Origin: an uncultured Peptococcaceae bacterium
GTDB lineage: Bacteria > Bacillota > Peptococcia > Peptococcales > Peptococcaceae
DNA length: 38,420 nt
Assembly: GCA_937922955.1 (NCBI GenBank)
Contig: CALAKO010000003.1
Coordinates: forward strand, 1-38,420
Direction: 5' to 3'
The translations under genes were made by a program, and so were the position numbers. Within the stretch, counting starts at the first letter, position 1. Every line of letters begins with the position of its first letter. This document shows positions 7,584 to 15,387 of this stretch, piece by piece. The notes under the pieces were generated by a model that saw nothing but the letters and a program-made list of their open reading frames with translations, was not told where the DNA came from and made no database searches.

Positions 7584-8115
7584 GGTCACCTCCCAACAGT
7601 TTTTGTAACGTTTTTCTTAAACGGTAAAGCCGGCCTTCGACGGCGCGTTCCGTAATCCCTAATTCGGCAGCGATTTGCGCGGTAGATTGCAGGTAGTAAT
7701 ATTTTCTGTAAAACAAAAGGCGATCGCGCGATGAAAGCTGGTTCAAGGCTTTTTCCAGAGCTTTTTGCCGCTCCTGCAGCAAGATTTTTTCCTCTGGCGT
7801 TGGCTCAGATGATGGGAGATATTCAGGAATCTCTCCGCTGCTGCTGTGACGTGCAAGAGAGCGAACGTGATTTAAGGCGGTGTTCCTGGTGATGGCTGTG
7901 AGCCAGGCTTTCCAACTGCCTTTTTTAGGATTAAACTGGTCGATTTTGTCCCAGACGCGCATGGTCACCTCGGCAAGACAATCTTCTTGATCCTGTGGAT
8001 TGTGCAGGATTGGTGCAATAATATAGCGCATCAACGGGCCATAGTGGGTTGTCAGCGCTGTCAGGCCATCTTCATTTTTGCTCTGCAGCAATACAATAAT
8101 GTCCTGCTCTTTCAT
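7573..8115 (-). CDS. RNA polymerase ECF-type sigma factor
   Basis: 180 aa, typical of extracytoplasmic-function sigma factors. Region 2 covers about 20-90, with DQEDCLAEVTMRVWDKI and FNPKKGSWKAWLTAITRN as landmarks, and region 4 covers about 115-175. The helix-turn-helix there is SSRDRLLFYRKYYYL then IAAELGITERAVEGRLYRLR. It redirects RNA polymerase to a small regulon, probably including its own operon. GGAGG lies 8 bases before the ATG. The downstream membrane protein overlaps its end, implying coupled synthesis of sigma factor and partner. Confidence 0.92.
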   Translation of the reverse strand: MKEQDIIVLLQSKNEDGLTALTTHYGPLMRYIIAPILHNPQDQEDCLAEVTMRVWDKIDQFNPKKGSWKAWLTAITRNTALNHVRSLARHSSSGEIPEYLPSSEPTPEEKILLQERQKALEKALNQLSSRDRLLFYRKYYYLQSTAQIAAELGITERAVEGRLYRLRKTLQKLLGGDHDD

Positions 8116-8149
8116 GTCATCGCCTCCCCTCGATGGATTCTTCTATTAA

Positions 8150-8155
8150 ATTATA
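8150..8155 (-). promoter_or_regulatory. Possible -10 element of the sigma factor operon
   Basis: A perfect TATAAT on the minus strand lies 35 bases before the sigma ATG. No good -35 is seen 17 bases upstream, and no clear ECF-type GGAAC box. The 8116-8253 interval holds nothing else that I can identify. Confidence 0.4.
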
Positions 8156-8253
8156 CCCGCGATAACAGGAAAACCCACGGATTTATTTGATAAATTTTGG
8201 GCTTTTTTGGGAAAGAATGAACCATATGTGTAACTGAAAGGTGGTGCGCAGGT

Positions 8254-8294
8254 AAAAAAATAACGGATCGTCGGTGGTGATCCGACGGTCCGTT
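8254..8294 (-). terminator. Rho-independent terminator of the nitroreductase gene
   Basis: On the minus strand AACGGACCGTCGG pairs with CCGACGATCCGTT across a short loop with one internal mismatch, followed by ATTTTTTT. Confidence 0.8.
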
Positions 8295-8328
8295 GTGTAG
8301 TGCTGTCATCGAGAAGAGCTCAGAACAA

Positions 8329-9075
8329 TCAATCTATCAAAAAGCCCTGGCGCTGTAAAATGTCCATCAGGCTCGGCTCAGCGGTTGGAACAGCAGCCAT
8401 GCGAGCGGCCATCTGAGCGGTGAACGTATCGACCGGCTTGGTCGTATCGCGCAGATCGTAGTATTGGTGCACGGTTTCATCGTAGTCGGCAAGGGCGGTC
8501 AGCGGCTCTGCGATTGGTTCGTAGCGGTTTTCCATGACAATGAATTCGCGCGGCAGGCGAGGTTTCAGCGCCGGTTCCTGGTCCGGAATACCGACAGCAA
8601 GACCAAGGCAAGGAAAGGTGTAGGCTGGCAGTTCAAGCAGATCGATGACGGCCTGCATGTCGTTGTTGATGCTGCCGAGGATGACGCAGCCGAGATCCAT
8701 GCTTTCGGCAGCTGTGACCATGTTCATGGTCATCAGGGTGGCGTCGTAGAAGGTTGGGAAGAAACGTTCGGCGCGTCCCATGCCATCAGTAGGCACTCCC
8801 TGAGCCTCAGCGATGCGAGCGTTGCGATTCATATCAGCGACGATGACAAAAAGAGCGCCAGCTTCTGCGACATACGCTTGCTTGCAAATGTCTGCAAGAG
8901 CCTGCTGCTTGGCTTTGTCGGTGATGTGAATGATGCTTGCTGCCTGAAGGAACGTATAGGTCGGTGTTTGGCTGGCGGCAGCAAAAATCGCGTCAAGTTG
9001 TTCTGCTGTCAATGGGGTATCTTTGAATTTGCGAATGCTGCGATGGTTCAATTGATGGTGTAACGTTTCGTTCAT
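8329..9075 (-). CDS. NfsA-like oxygen-insensitive nitroreductase
   Basis: 248 aa, the length of NfsA/FRP-type FMN enzymes, which reduce nitro compounds, quinones or flavins with NAD(P)H in the cytoplasm. The N-terminal HRSIRKFKD is the FMN-phosphate-binding hallmark, and a C-terminal excursion lacks the Arg-rich character of true E. coli NfsA. CVILGSINND and CLGLAVGIPD are family-like segments. It lies alone between two tRNA-Thr genes and the sigma operon, with its own terminator. Which electron acceptor it uses in the cell cannot be told from sequence. Confidence 0.85.
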   Translation of the reverse strand: MNETLHHQLNHRSIRKFKDTPLTAEQLDAIFAAASQTPTYTFLQAASIIHITDKAKQQALADICKQAYVAEAGALFVIVADMNRNARIAEAQGVPTDGMGRAERFFPTFYDATLMTMNMVTAAESMDLGCVILGSINNDMQAVIDLLELPAYTFPCLGLAVGIPDQEPALKPRLPREFIVMENRYEPIAEPLTALADYDETVHQYYDLRDTTKPVDTFTAQMAARMAAVPTAEPSLMDILQRQGFLID

Positions 9076-9130
9076 TGAGAATCAATCCTTTCGTTTTCTT
9101 ATAGCATATCGCAAAAAGTGGTTTTTGGGC

Positions 9131-9163
9131 AATAAAAAAACACCAGAAGGCTACCCTCTGGCG
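9131..9163 (-). terminator. Rho-independent terminator of the tRNA-Thr pair
   Basis: On the minus strand CGCCAGA pairs with TCTGGTG across a 9-base loop, followed by seven T. Confidence 0.8.
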
Positions 9164-9166
9164 CGA

Positions 9167-9239
9167 AGCTGATGACCGGACTTGAACCGGTGACCTGCTG
9201 ATTACGAATCAGCTGCTCTACCAACTGAGCCACATCAGC
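9167..9239 (-). tRNA. tRNA-Thr (anticodon CGT)
   Basis: 73 nt, no encoded CCA. Acceptor GCTGATG pairs with CATCAGC. The anticodon arm is GCTGA-TTCGTAA-TCAGC, and the T arm is ACCGG-TTCAAGT-CCGGT. It reads ACG codons. It is second in a two-tRNA operon, 8 bases after tRNA-Thr(TGT). Confidence 0.95.
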
Positions 9240-9247
9240 AAGAAAAA

Positions 9248-9320
9248 AGCCGACAATGGGACTCGAACCCGCAACCTGCTGATTACAAATCAGCTGCTCT
9301 ACCAATTGAGCTATATCGGC
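9248..9320 (-). tRNA. tRNA-Thr (anticodon TGT)
   Basis: 73 nt, no encoded CCA. Acceptor GCCGATA pairs with TGTCGGC with one G-T wobble. The anticodon arm, GCTGA-TTTGTAA-TCAGC, is identical to that of its neighbour except at the wobble base. The T stem GCGGG/CCCAT has a C-A mismatch at 50-64 and a G-T pair at 49-65. It reads ACA, and probably other ACN codons. Confidence 0.93.
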
Positions 9321-9335
9321 AAAAACATCTTCTAT

Positions 9336-9364
9336 ATATTATCATTGTGTTCCAGAAAATGCAA
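9336..9364 (-). promoter_or_regulatory. Promoter of the tRNA-Thr pair
   Basis: On the minus strand, TTGCAT (9364-9359), a 17-base spacer and TAATAT (9341-9336). Confidence 0.65.
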
Positions 9365-9514
9365 GCACATTTTGGATTTTTTTAGATTCTTTTAAAGATG
9401 ACGAGAAAGGGTTCAAAATCTAGTAAATAAGTGGTATTATGCATTTATATGTTGGGTATTCCAGAGACATCTTGTAGAATTGGAAAAAATATAAAATATA
9501 CGTATACAGAACCC

Positions 9515-9543
9515 TTGACGTTTGCCCGATAACCGTGGATAAT
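9515..9543 (+). promoter_or_regulatory. Promoter of the XRE regulator gene
   Basis: TTGACG (9515-9520), a 17-base spacer and GATAAT (9538-9543). Bases 9365-9514 are AT-rich and hold no gene that I can see. Confidence 0.65.
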
Positions 9544-9679
9544 ATTGATAAGCAAATAAGAATATGTCATTCAGTGTTTTCATGTGTTCTGGGGGGAATA
9601 AACGCATATGAAATCATGGCCCTTTAGGTGGCCAATTTGCTCAACGTACAAATTTTTAGGAAGGGAAGTTAGAAAATCG

Positions 9680-9922
9680 ATGAAAGCGTCCGATGAAATC
9701 TTTGAAAAGAAACAGAGACTGGTGCATGAAATTCTTCGCACAAGACGAGAAATGGGAATGACTCAAAAAAATATTGAGGCGGCCTGTGGTGTGAAGCAAC
9801 CGGTCATCGCACGTATGGAAAGAGGTCTGACCGATCCTCAGCTGACAACAATTCTGAAAGTATTGCATCCACTTGGAAAAACTTTAAAAATTGTTGATAT
9901 TGAAGAAGAAAGCGATAAATAA
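9680..9922 (+). CDS. XRE-family HTH regulator, HigA antitoxin-like
   Basis: 80 aa from ATG 9680. The frame is open to an ATG at 9608 (104 aa), which has a GGGGGG run about 10 bases upstream; GGAAGGGAAG stands about 11 bases before 9680. I prefer 9680 because the extra 24 residues are not HTH-like. The HTH_3 fold runs from about 20 to 75: RTRREMGMTQ, IEAACGVKQPVIARMERG and a closing LGKTLKIVD, which is typical of HigA-type antitoxins. No toxin gene (HigB/RelE-like) lies on either side, so it is either an orphan antitoxin or a stand-alone repressor. It is monocistronic with a terminator. Confidence 0.75.
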   Translation: MKASDEIFEKKQRLVHEILRTRREMGMTQKNIEAACGVKQPVIARMERGLTDPQLTTILKVLHPLGKTLKIVDIEEESDK

Positions 9923-9934
9923 TTTTTGATAAAC

Positions 9935-9964
9935 AAAATGCGCCCTTTTTAGGTCGCATTTTTT
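9935..9964 (+). terminator. Rho-independent terminator after the XRE gene
   Basis: AAAATGCG and CGCATTTT form the stem around a 12-base loop, ending in a T run. Confidence 0.75.
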
Positions 9965-10031
9965 GTAAATGTCGTTTTTTAAATGAGATTATCTTAACGA
10001 TACAATAGGATGAAATGAAGGAGGAAATTCC

Positions 10032-11405
10032 GTGGCAAAGGCCAAGACAAAGTATGTTTGCCAAGAGTGCGGCTACCAAACGCCAAAATGGATGGGTCGC
10101 TGCCCGGATTGCGGCGCTTGGAACAGCCTTACGGAAGAAGTGGTCGCACAACCGCAGGAGAAGAAAGCGGGGAGAGCACAGCTGCAGCCTTTATCTGGTG
10201 GATCTTTAAAGCCAGAATCCTTAGCGGTCATTCAAACTCTTGAAGCGGGCCGCATTGACACGGGTATTCGAGAATTGAACCGTGTTCTTGGCGGCGGTTT
10301 GGTGCCAGGCGAACTGGTGCTGCTTAGTGGCGACCCGGGAATCGGCAAGTCAACACTGACCATGCAGTTGATGGACCGTGTGGCAGGCCAGGGAAACGTC
10401 CTTTATATTTCAGGTGAAGAATCAAAAGGACAGATTCGCAATCGTGCGGAACGATTGGGTGTGTCCAGCAACCGCATCCATGTTATGACAGAAAACAATG
10501 TAGAAATTTTGGATGCGATTGTGCGGGGCCAAAAATGGGATCTGTTGGTTATTGATTCGGTGCAAACCATGTTTGATCCTGCTGTACAGTCGGCGCCTGG
10601 CAGTGTTTCACAGCTGCGCGCCGTTACAGCAGTGTGCATGGGATGGGCGAAAGGTGTTGGCATTCCTTCGGTGCTGATTGGTCATGTGACCAAAGACGGC
10701 AGTGTGGCAGGACCACGTGTTCTTGAGCATATGGTGGATGCCGTGCTGCTTTTTGAAGGCGATCGCCAGTCCCAGTATCGTGTGCTGCGTGGTTTGAAAA
10801 ATCGTTTTGGTTCTATCAATGAAATTGGTGTGTTCGATATGACCGGCGAGGGCCTCATTGAAGTAGGCGATGCGTCCAGAGTGTTCCTCTCAGAACGTGC
10901 GAATGCGGTAAGTGGGGCTGTGGTTACAGCGCTGCTGGAAGGGTCGCGGCCAATTTTGGTGGAGATTCAGGCGCTGGCGACGAAGTCGTTTTATGGGCAG
11001 TCGCGTTGCATGACAACGGGCATCAAGTACGATCGTGTTTCCATGCTGATTGCGGTATTGGAAAAACGTGCTGGTTTGCGTTTGGGAGATCAGGATGTGT
11101 ATTTGAATGTTGTGGGCGGGCTGCGTGTTGATGATCCAGCGTGCGATTTGGCGGCGGCAATGGCGATTGCGTCCAGTTATCTGGATAAATGTGTGCCATC
11201 GGATGTTCTGCTCTTGGGAGAAGTTGGCTTGACTGGTGAATTGCGCCAGGTCAATCAACTGGAACGCCGTTTGCGAGAAGCGGCGCAGATGGGATTTCGT
11301 CGAGCCATAGTGCCAAAACAGAAAAAAGCGTTTAAGATTCCGCAAATGGAAATTATTGAACGGTCATTTATAAACGATGTCATGAATGAATGTTGGAGGG
11401 AGTAG
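10032..11405 (+). CDS. radA: DNA repair protein RadA (Sms)
   Basis: 457 aa, the usual size. RadA is a RecA-like, DnaB-like helicase that extends recombination intermediates. The N-terminal zinc finger has Cys10, Cys13, Cys24 and Cys27. Walker A is GDPGIGKST at about 100-108 and the RadA signature KNRFG is at 256-260. The C-terminal third is the Lon-like domain (GGLRVDDPACDLAAAMAI region). The start is GTG at 10032, with AAGGAGG 7 bases upstream. It leads the radA-disA-yacL operon; disA begins 2 bases after its stop. No strong promoter is evident in the 60-base leader; TACAAT near 10000 is the best -10 candidate. Confidence 0.97.
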   Translation: MAKAKTKYVCQECGYQTPKWMGRCPDCGAWNSLTEEVVAQPQEKKAGRAQLQPLSGGSLKPESLAVIQTLEAGRIDTGIRELNRVLGGGLVPGELVLLSGDPGIGKSTLTMQLMDRVAGQGNVLYISGEESKGQIRNRAERLGVSSNRIHVMTENNVEILDAIVRGQKWDLLVIDSVQTMFDPAVQSAPGSVSQLRAVTAVCMGWAKGVGIPSVLIGHVTKDGSVAGPRVLEHMVDAVLLFEGDRQSQYRVLRGLKNRFGSINEIGVFDMTGEGLIEVGDASRVFLSERANAVSGAVVTALLEGSRPILVEIQALATKSFYGQSRCMTTGIKYDRVSMLIAVLEKRAGLRLGDQDVYLNVVGGLRVDDPACDLAAAMAIASSYLDKCVPSDVLLLGEVGLTGELRQVNQLERRLREAAQMGFRRAIVPKQKKAFKIPQMEIIERSFINDVMNECWRE

Positions 11406-11407
11406 TC

Positions 11408-12508
11408 ATGCAACTTATTTCAAATGAAATCAATGCAATGATGGATGTTCTTAAAACGACTGCCCCTGGTACAGAACTGCGTGAGGGATTGGATAACGTT
11501 TTGCGCGCCAATACTGGTGGACTGATTGTTATCGGCGATCCGGCAAAAATCAAACCTCTGACAAAGGGCGGTTTTGAAATTGATACCGATTATTCACCAG
11601 CTCATCTTTATGAGTTGGCAAAAATGGACGGGGCCATCCTTATTTCTCCGGATGTGAAGCGGATCATCAGTGCGAATACGCATTTGATGCCGGATCCTGA
11701 TGTGCCATCGAGCGAGACGGGGATTCGTCATCGCACAGCAGAGCAAACAGCACGTCAGACGGGGGCGCTCGTTATTTGTATTTCACAGCGTCGTCGCGTC
11801 ATTACGTTGTATAAGGGCACGTCAAAGTATGTGTTGAAGGATGTCAGTGTGCTTTTGAACACGGCCAATCAGGCTTTGGGAACTTTGGAAAAGTATAAGG
11901 ATGTTCTGGAAGAAGCCGTGCTGCGTCTAAGCGTGCAGGAGTTTGACAATGTGGTGACCTTGCCAGATGTACTGACGGTTATTCAGAGAGCAGAATTGTT
12001 CAAACGTGTAGAAATGATGCTTCGCGTGTATTTGACAGAGCTTGGGGATGAGAGCCAGCTGATTCGCATGCAGGCGGAAGAATTAAGCAGCAATGTGGAA
12101 ACAGAAGAGCGCTTGACGATTCGTGACTACATGCTTCGTGATCCAGATAAGACCGACCAAGAACAGCTCGAGGAATACTTGCATCGACTTGGTCGTTTTG
12201 ACAGCGAACAGCTGTGGGATTTGGATTTGATTTCACGTTCTTTGAATCTTAATGAGTTTCACGATAAGGACAAGCGTGTCTTTTTGGAATGCCGTGGCTA
12301 TCGGATGCTGCATAAGATTCCGCGGTTACCGAACTCTGTTGTTGAAAACATGGTGGAAGCGTTCGGAGATTTTCAATCGATTTTGCTAGCCAGCAATGAG
12401 GAGTTGGATGCTGTTGAAGGGATTGGGCCAGCGCGTGTGAGCCAGATTACATTGGGGCTTGAACGCATTCGCAGCCAGATCATTACCGACAGCAACTGGG
12501 TGCAGTGA
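11408..12508 (+). CDS. disA: Diadenylate cyclase DisA (DNA integrity scanning protein)
   Basis: 366 aa. It makes the second messenger c-di-AMP from two ATP while scanning DNA for branched structures. The DAC domain (about 1-140) has the catalytic DGA at 74-76 and RHR at 107-109. A helical linker follows, and the C-terminal HhH DNA-binding domain includes VEGIGPARV. The ATG at 11408 is chosen over an in-frame start at 11390 because GGAGG at 11395-11399 fits it and the upstream one lies inside radA. Adjacency to radA matches known biology, since RadA interacts with DisA in B. subtilis. Confidence 0.97.
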   Translation: MQLISNEINAMMDVLKTTAPGTELREGLDNVLRANTGGLIVIGDPAKIKPLTKGGFEIDTDYSPAHLYELAKMDGAILISPDVKRIISANTHLMPDPDVPSSETGIRHRTAEQTARQTGALVICISQRRRVITLYKGTSKYVLKDVSVLLNTANQALGTLEKYKDVLEEAVLRLSVQEFDNVVTLPDVLTVIQRAELFKRVEMMLRVYLTELGDESQLIRMQAEELSSNVETEERLTIRDYMLRDPDKTDQEQLEEYLHRLGRFDSEQLWDLDLISRSLNLNEFHDKDKRVFLECRGYRMLHKIPRLPNSVVENMVEAFGDFQSILLASNEELDAVEGIGPARVSQITLGLERIRSQIITDSNWVQ

Positions 12509-12542
12509 TTGCTGCTCATTCACTTGAAAGGAGGTGAGACAG

Positions 12543-13700
12543 ATGAGAAATTCTGAAAAAATTATTGTCAATATCGTGCGATTGGTCATGCTTTGCGTGG
12601 GATTGGCCGTAGGATATATTGTCAGTTTTCCGGTCTACCATTTGCTGCGTTCCATGTCAGTGAATCTTTTCCAAAACAATTACTACGGCTTTCCCATTGC
12701 ATGCGGTGTGTTGATGGTTGTTTGTGGACTTATAGGATTTGTTATTGGAAAGCCGCTGGCTGCGTTGATCGTGCGAGGAACAACGCTGATGGAACAGCGA
12801 TTGAAACAGATGCCGTTTCCTGCATTGATTTCATCCACTATTGGCTTGATTGTAGGTCTGCTGATTGCCGCGCTTTTGTCCAGTACGGTTAAGGCGCTGC
12901 CGATTGTCGGCAGTTACATGCCGGTGGTGCTCAGTGTCATTTTTGGGTATTTGGGTATTTCTGTTGGATATCGCTGGCGAGAAACGGTGGATGGATTTTT
13001 GGGCGCCCTGCGACGCTCACCAAAGCGCAGCCGCCGTGAAGCCAAGGAATGTAAAGAGACGAAAAGTTCAGAGGATGGTCTCGCGGCTTTGAGTTACAAG
13101 ACCGTGGTTCATCCAAAGGTTTTGGATACGAGCGTCATTATTGATGGGCGTATCGTGGAAATCTGTAAGGCGGGATTTTTAGAAGGACCGCTGATTATTA
13201 CGAACTTTGTCCTGGATGAATTGCGTCATATTGCTGACAGCAGCGATTCTCTCAAACGAGTGCGAGGCCGCCGTGGGTTGGACATTCTCAATGATTTGCA
13301 GAAAACAGAGGTTGAAGTGATCAATATGAGCATTGATTACGAAGAGATCCCTGAGGTAGATGCCAAATTGGTGCAGCTGGCGAAGGATGTCAACGGTTAT
13401 GTGGTGACCAATGATTTCAACCTTAATAAGGTAGCGTCTTTCCAGAAGGTGAAAACCCTCAACGTCAACGAGCTGGCAGGCGCCATTAAGACGGTGGTGC
13501 TTCCAGGCGAAAGTATGCGCGTCGAAGTCGTGGCACGCGGGAAGGAAAACGAACAAGGTGTCGGCTATTTGGACGACGGCACCATGGTTGTTGTCGAAAA
13601 CGGCAAGCACGTCATTGGTAAAACCGTGGATACGGTTGTTACCTCCGTGATCCAAACCAATGCGGGACGCATGATTTTCGTGCGTTTGGCGCAAAACTAA
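12543..13700 (+). CDS. yacL: YacL-like membrane PIN-TRAM protein
   Basis: 385 aa. Four membrane segments (about 8-30, 45-68, 95-118 and 123-145) precede a PIN nuclease-like domain (about 185-300) with the acidic start LDTSVIIDGR, then a C-terminal TRAM RNA-binding domain (about 315-380). AAAGGAGG lies 8 bases before this ATG; an in-frame GTG at 12534 overlaps that site and is less likely. Third gene of the radA operon, as in many Bacillota, and followed by a terminator. A ribonuclease role is inferred from the PIN domain. Confidence 0.9.
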   Translation: MRNSEKIIVNIVRLVMLCVGLAVGYIVSFPVYHLLRSMSVNLFQNNYYGFPIACGVLMVVCGLIGFVIGKPLAALIVRGTTLMEQRLKQMPFPALISSTIGLIVGLLIAALLSSTVKALPIVGSYMPVVLSVIFGYLGISVGYRWRETVDGFLGALRRSPKRSRREAKECKETKSSEDGLAALSYKTVVHPKVLDTSVIIDGRIVEICKAGFLEGPLIITNFVLDELRHIADSSDSLKRVRGRRGLDILNDLQKTEVEVINMSIDYEEIPEVDAKLVQLAKDVNGYVVTNDFNLNKVASFQKVKTLNVNELAGAIKTVVLPGESMRVEVVARGKENEQGVGYLDDGTMVVVENGKHVIGKTVDTVVTSVIQTNAGRMIFVRLAQN

Positions 13701-13711
13701 ATAGGTAATGA

Positions 13712-13743
13712 GCGAGGAAGCGAGAAGCATCCTCGTTTTTTTA
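13712..13743 (+). terminator. Rho-independent terminator of the radA-disA-yacL operon
   Basis: CGAGGA / TCCTCG stem with an 11-base loop, followed by seven T. Confidence 0.75.
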
Positions 13744-13765
13744 TTCTCGCGCTCTACAAAAAATA

Positions 13766-13774
13766 TGCTATAAT
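13766..13774 (+). promoter_or_regulatory. Extended -10 promoter of the ispD operon
   Basis: TGC-TATAAT at 13766-13774 is an extended -10 with a perfect hexamer and no clear -35. A start near 13781 rules out the ATG at 13783 and supports ispD starting at 13807. Confidence 0.65.
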
Positions 13775-13806
13775 GGGGAACAATGAAAGAGAAGGAGGCG
13801 CAGGCG

Positions 13807-14499
13807 ATGATTGGAGCCGTGGTTTTGGCCGGCGGGCAAGGCAAGAGAATGCGAGCCGGAATGAATAAACAGTATCTGGTGATTGACGGCCGCAGTGTGC
13901 TGAGCTGCGCCATCGAAAGCATGGCTGCAGTTGCAGAGGCCTTGATCATTGTGGCAGCGAAAGGCGAGGAAGCGCGCGCCTGGGAAGCCGTTGCTGAAAG
14001 TGGCATCGATGCGGCGCGTGTGCGTGTGGTTGAAGGCGGAAAAGAACGTCAGGATTCGGTTCGGCACGCATTACTGGCCATGCCGGAGGAGTGGGACAAG
14101 GTGTTGATTCATGATGGTGCTCGGCCGTTTGTTCCGCGAGATATGCTGGCGCGCATTCTTGCGTCGACGGCACCGGGAATTGGTGTGGTGCCAGGTGTGG
14201 CGGTGACTGATACCATCAAACGCATTGATGAGGAAGGATTCATTGTTGAAACACCGCCGCGCGCACAGCTGCGGGCAGCTCAGACGCCCCAGTGCTTTAT
14301 GGCACAGGAAATTCGTGCGCTGCATGTGCAAGTGGCAGACAGTGACCAGCTGTTTACCGATGATGCCGCTCTGTATGAGTACGGCGGCAAAAAGGTGCGC
14401 ATGGTTGATGGCGATGCCATGAGCCGAAAATTGACCGTGCCGGATGATATGTTGTGGGCCGGAAAAATGAAAGAAGCATGGGAGGCACAGAAACAATGA
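13807..14499 (+). CDS. ispD: 2-C-methyl-D-erythritol 4-phosphate cytidylyltransferase
   Basis: 230 aa. Third step of the MEP isoprenoid pathway: MEP plus CTP gives CDP-ME. The nucleotide-binding loop VVLAGGQGKRM is at the N-terminus, followed by HDGARPFV, the VAVTDTIK segment and AAQTPQCF, all characteristic of IspD. AAGGAGG at 13791-13797 fits the ATG at 13807. The ispF start overlaps its stop by 4 bases (ATGA), so the two are coupled. In some bacteria they are fused; here they are separate. Confidence 0.97.
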   Translation: MIGAVVLAGGQGKRMRAGMNKQYLVIDGRSVLSCAIESMAAVAEALIIVAAKGEEARAWEAVAESGIDAARVRVVEGGKERQDSVRHALLAMPEEWDKVLIHDGARPFVPRDMLARILASTAPGIGVVPGVAVTDTIKRIDEEGFIVETPPRAQLRAAQTPQCFMAQEIRALHVQVADSDQLFTDDAALYEYGGKKVRMVDGDAMSRKLTVPDDMLWAGKMKEAWEAQKQ

Positions 14500-14975
14500 G
14501 AGTAGGAATGGGATACGATGTCCACCGACTGGTGGAAGGACGAAAACTGATTCTTGGCGGGGTGGAAATTCCTTATGAAAAAGGATTGCTCGGGCATTCG
14601 GATGCGGATGTTTTGCTGCATGCGATTATGGATGCGATGCTTGGAGCGGCAGCGTTGGGAGATATTGGCCAGCATTTTCCGGATACCGATCCAGCCTATA
14701 AAGGCGCCGACAGTATGGCGTTGCTGCGCGCCTGCCGAGAAAAAATAGCGGAAAAAGGCTATCAGGTACATAACGTGGATGCCTTGATCTGTGCCCAAGC
14801 GCCTAAGATGGCGCCGCACATTTCCGCCATGCGTGAACACATCGCGCAGGCGCTGGAAACAAGTGTGGATAATGTTAATGTTAAGGCAACGACGACAGAA
14901 CGCCTGGGGTTTGTTGGTGATGGATCAGGAATGAGTGCATACGCGGTGTGCCTTCTGGAGGATGCCCATGCATAA
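14496..14975 (+). CDS. ispF: 2-C-methyl-D-erythritol 2,4-cyclodiphosphate synthase
   Basis: 159 aa. It converts CDP-ME 2-phosphate to MEcPP with release of CMP; a homotrimer with Zn at each interface. Metal ligands are visible as Asp8 and His10 (GYDVHR) and His42 (LLHA). LGHSDAD and ALGDIGQHFPDTDP are family signatures, and TTERLGFVGDGSG closes the CMP site. The ATG overlaps the ispD stop. mrnC begins inside its last codons. In many Bacillota cysS stands between ispF and mrnC; it is absent here. Confidence 0.97.
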   Translation: MRVGMGYDVHRLVEGRKLILGGVEIPYEKGLLGHSDADVLLHAIMDAMLGAAALGDIGQHFPDTDPAYKGADSMALLRACREKIAEKGYQVHNVDALICAQAPKMAPHISAMREHIAQALETSVDNVNVKATTTERLGFVGDGSGMSAYAVCLLEDAHA

Positions 14976-15387
14976 GGCGTTGGAGTTATATGAAAAAAGC
15001 ATGGATCATCCGGAGCAGCTGCCGGCTTTGACACTGGCCTTTGTTGGGGATGCCGTTTATGAAATCTATGTGCGGACAATGATGCTGCGACGCAGCGTGA
15101 ATGCGCACACGCTGAACAAACGCTGTGTGCAGCTGGTCAACAATCGTACCCAATCGGCCCTTTATGAAGTCCTGGAACCGGTCTTGAACGACGTGGAACA
15201 GGGCGTGCTGCATCGCGGCCGCAATGCCAAGGGCATCGTGCCAAAGCACGCCAGCACCCAGGACTATCGCCGTGCAACAGCGGTGGAAGCTTTGGTTGGT
15301 TATTGGTATCTGATGGACGATGAGGCAAAGCTGCAATGGACATTTGACACTTTATGGAACATGACAGAAGGAGAGAATCGTGAGTAG
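14968..15387 (+). CDS. mrnC: Mini-ribonuclease III
   Basis: 139 aa. An RNase III catalytic domain without a dsRNA-binding domain; in B. subtilis MrnC matures 23S rRNA ends. The catalytic signature LAFVGDAVYEIYVR has the acidic residue at Asp28. GGAGG at 14957-14961 fits this ATG, which overlaps ispF by 8 bases. The thyA GTG start overlaps its stop by 8 bases, so translation is coupled along the whole run. Confidence 0.95.
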   Translation: MHKALELYEKSMDHPEQLPALTLAFVGDAVYEIYVRTMMLRRSVNAHTLNKRCVQLVNNRTQSALYEVLEPVLNDVEQGVLHRGRNAKGIVPKHASTQDYRRATAVEALVGYWYLMDDEAKLQWTFDTLWNMTEGENRE

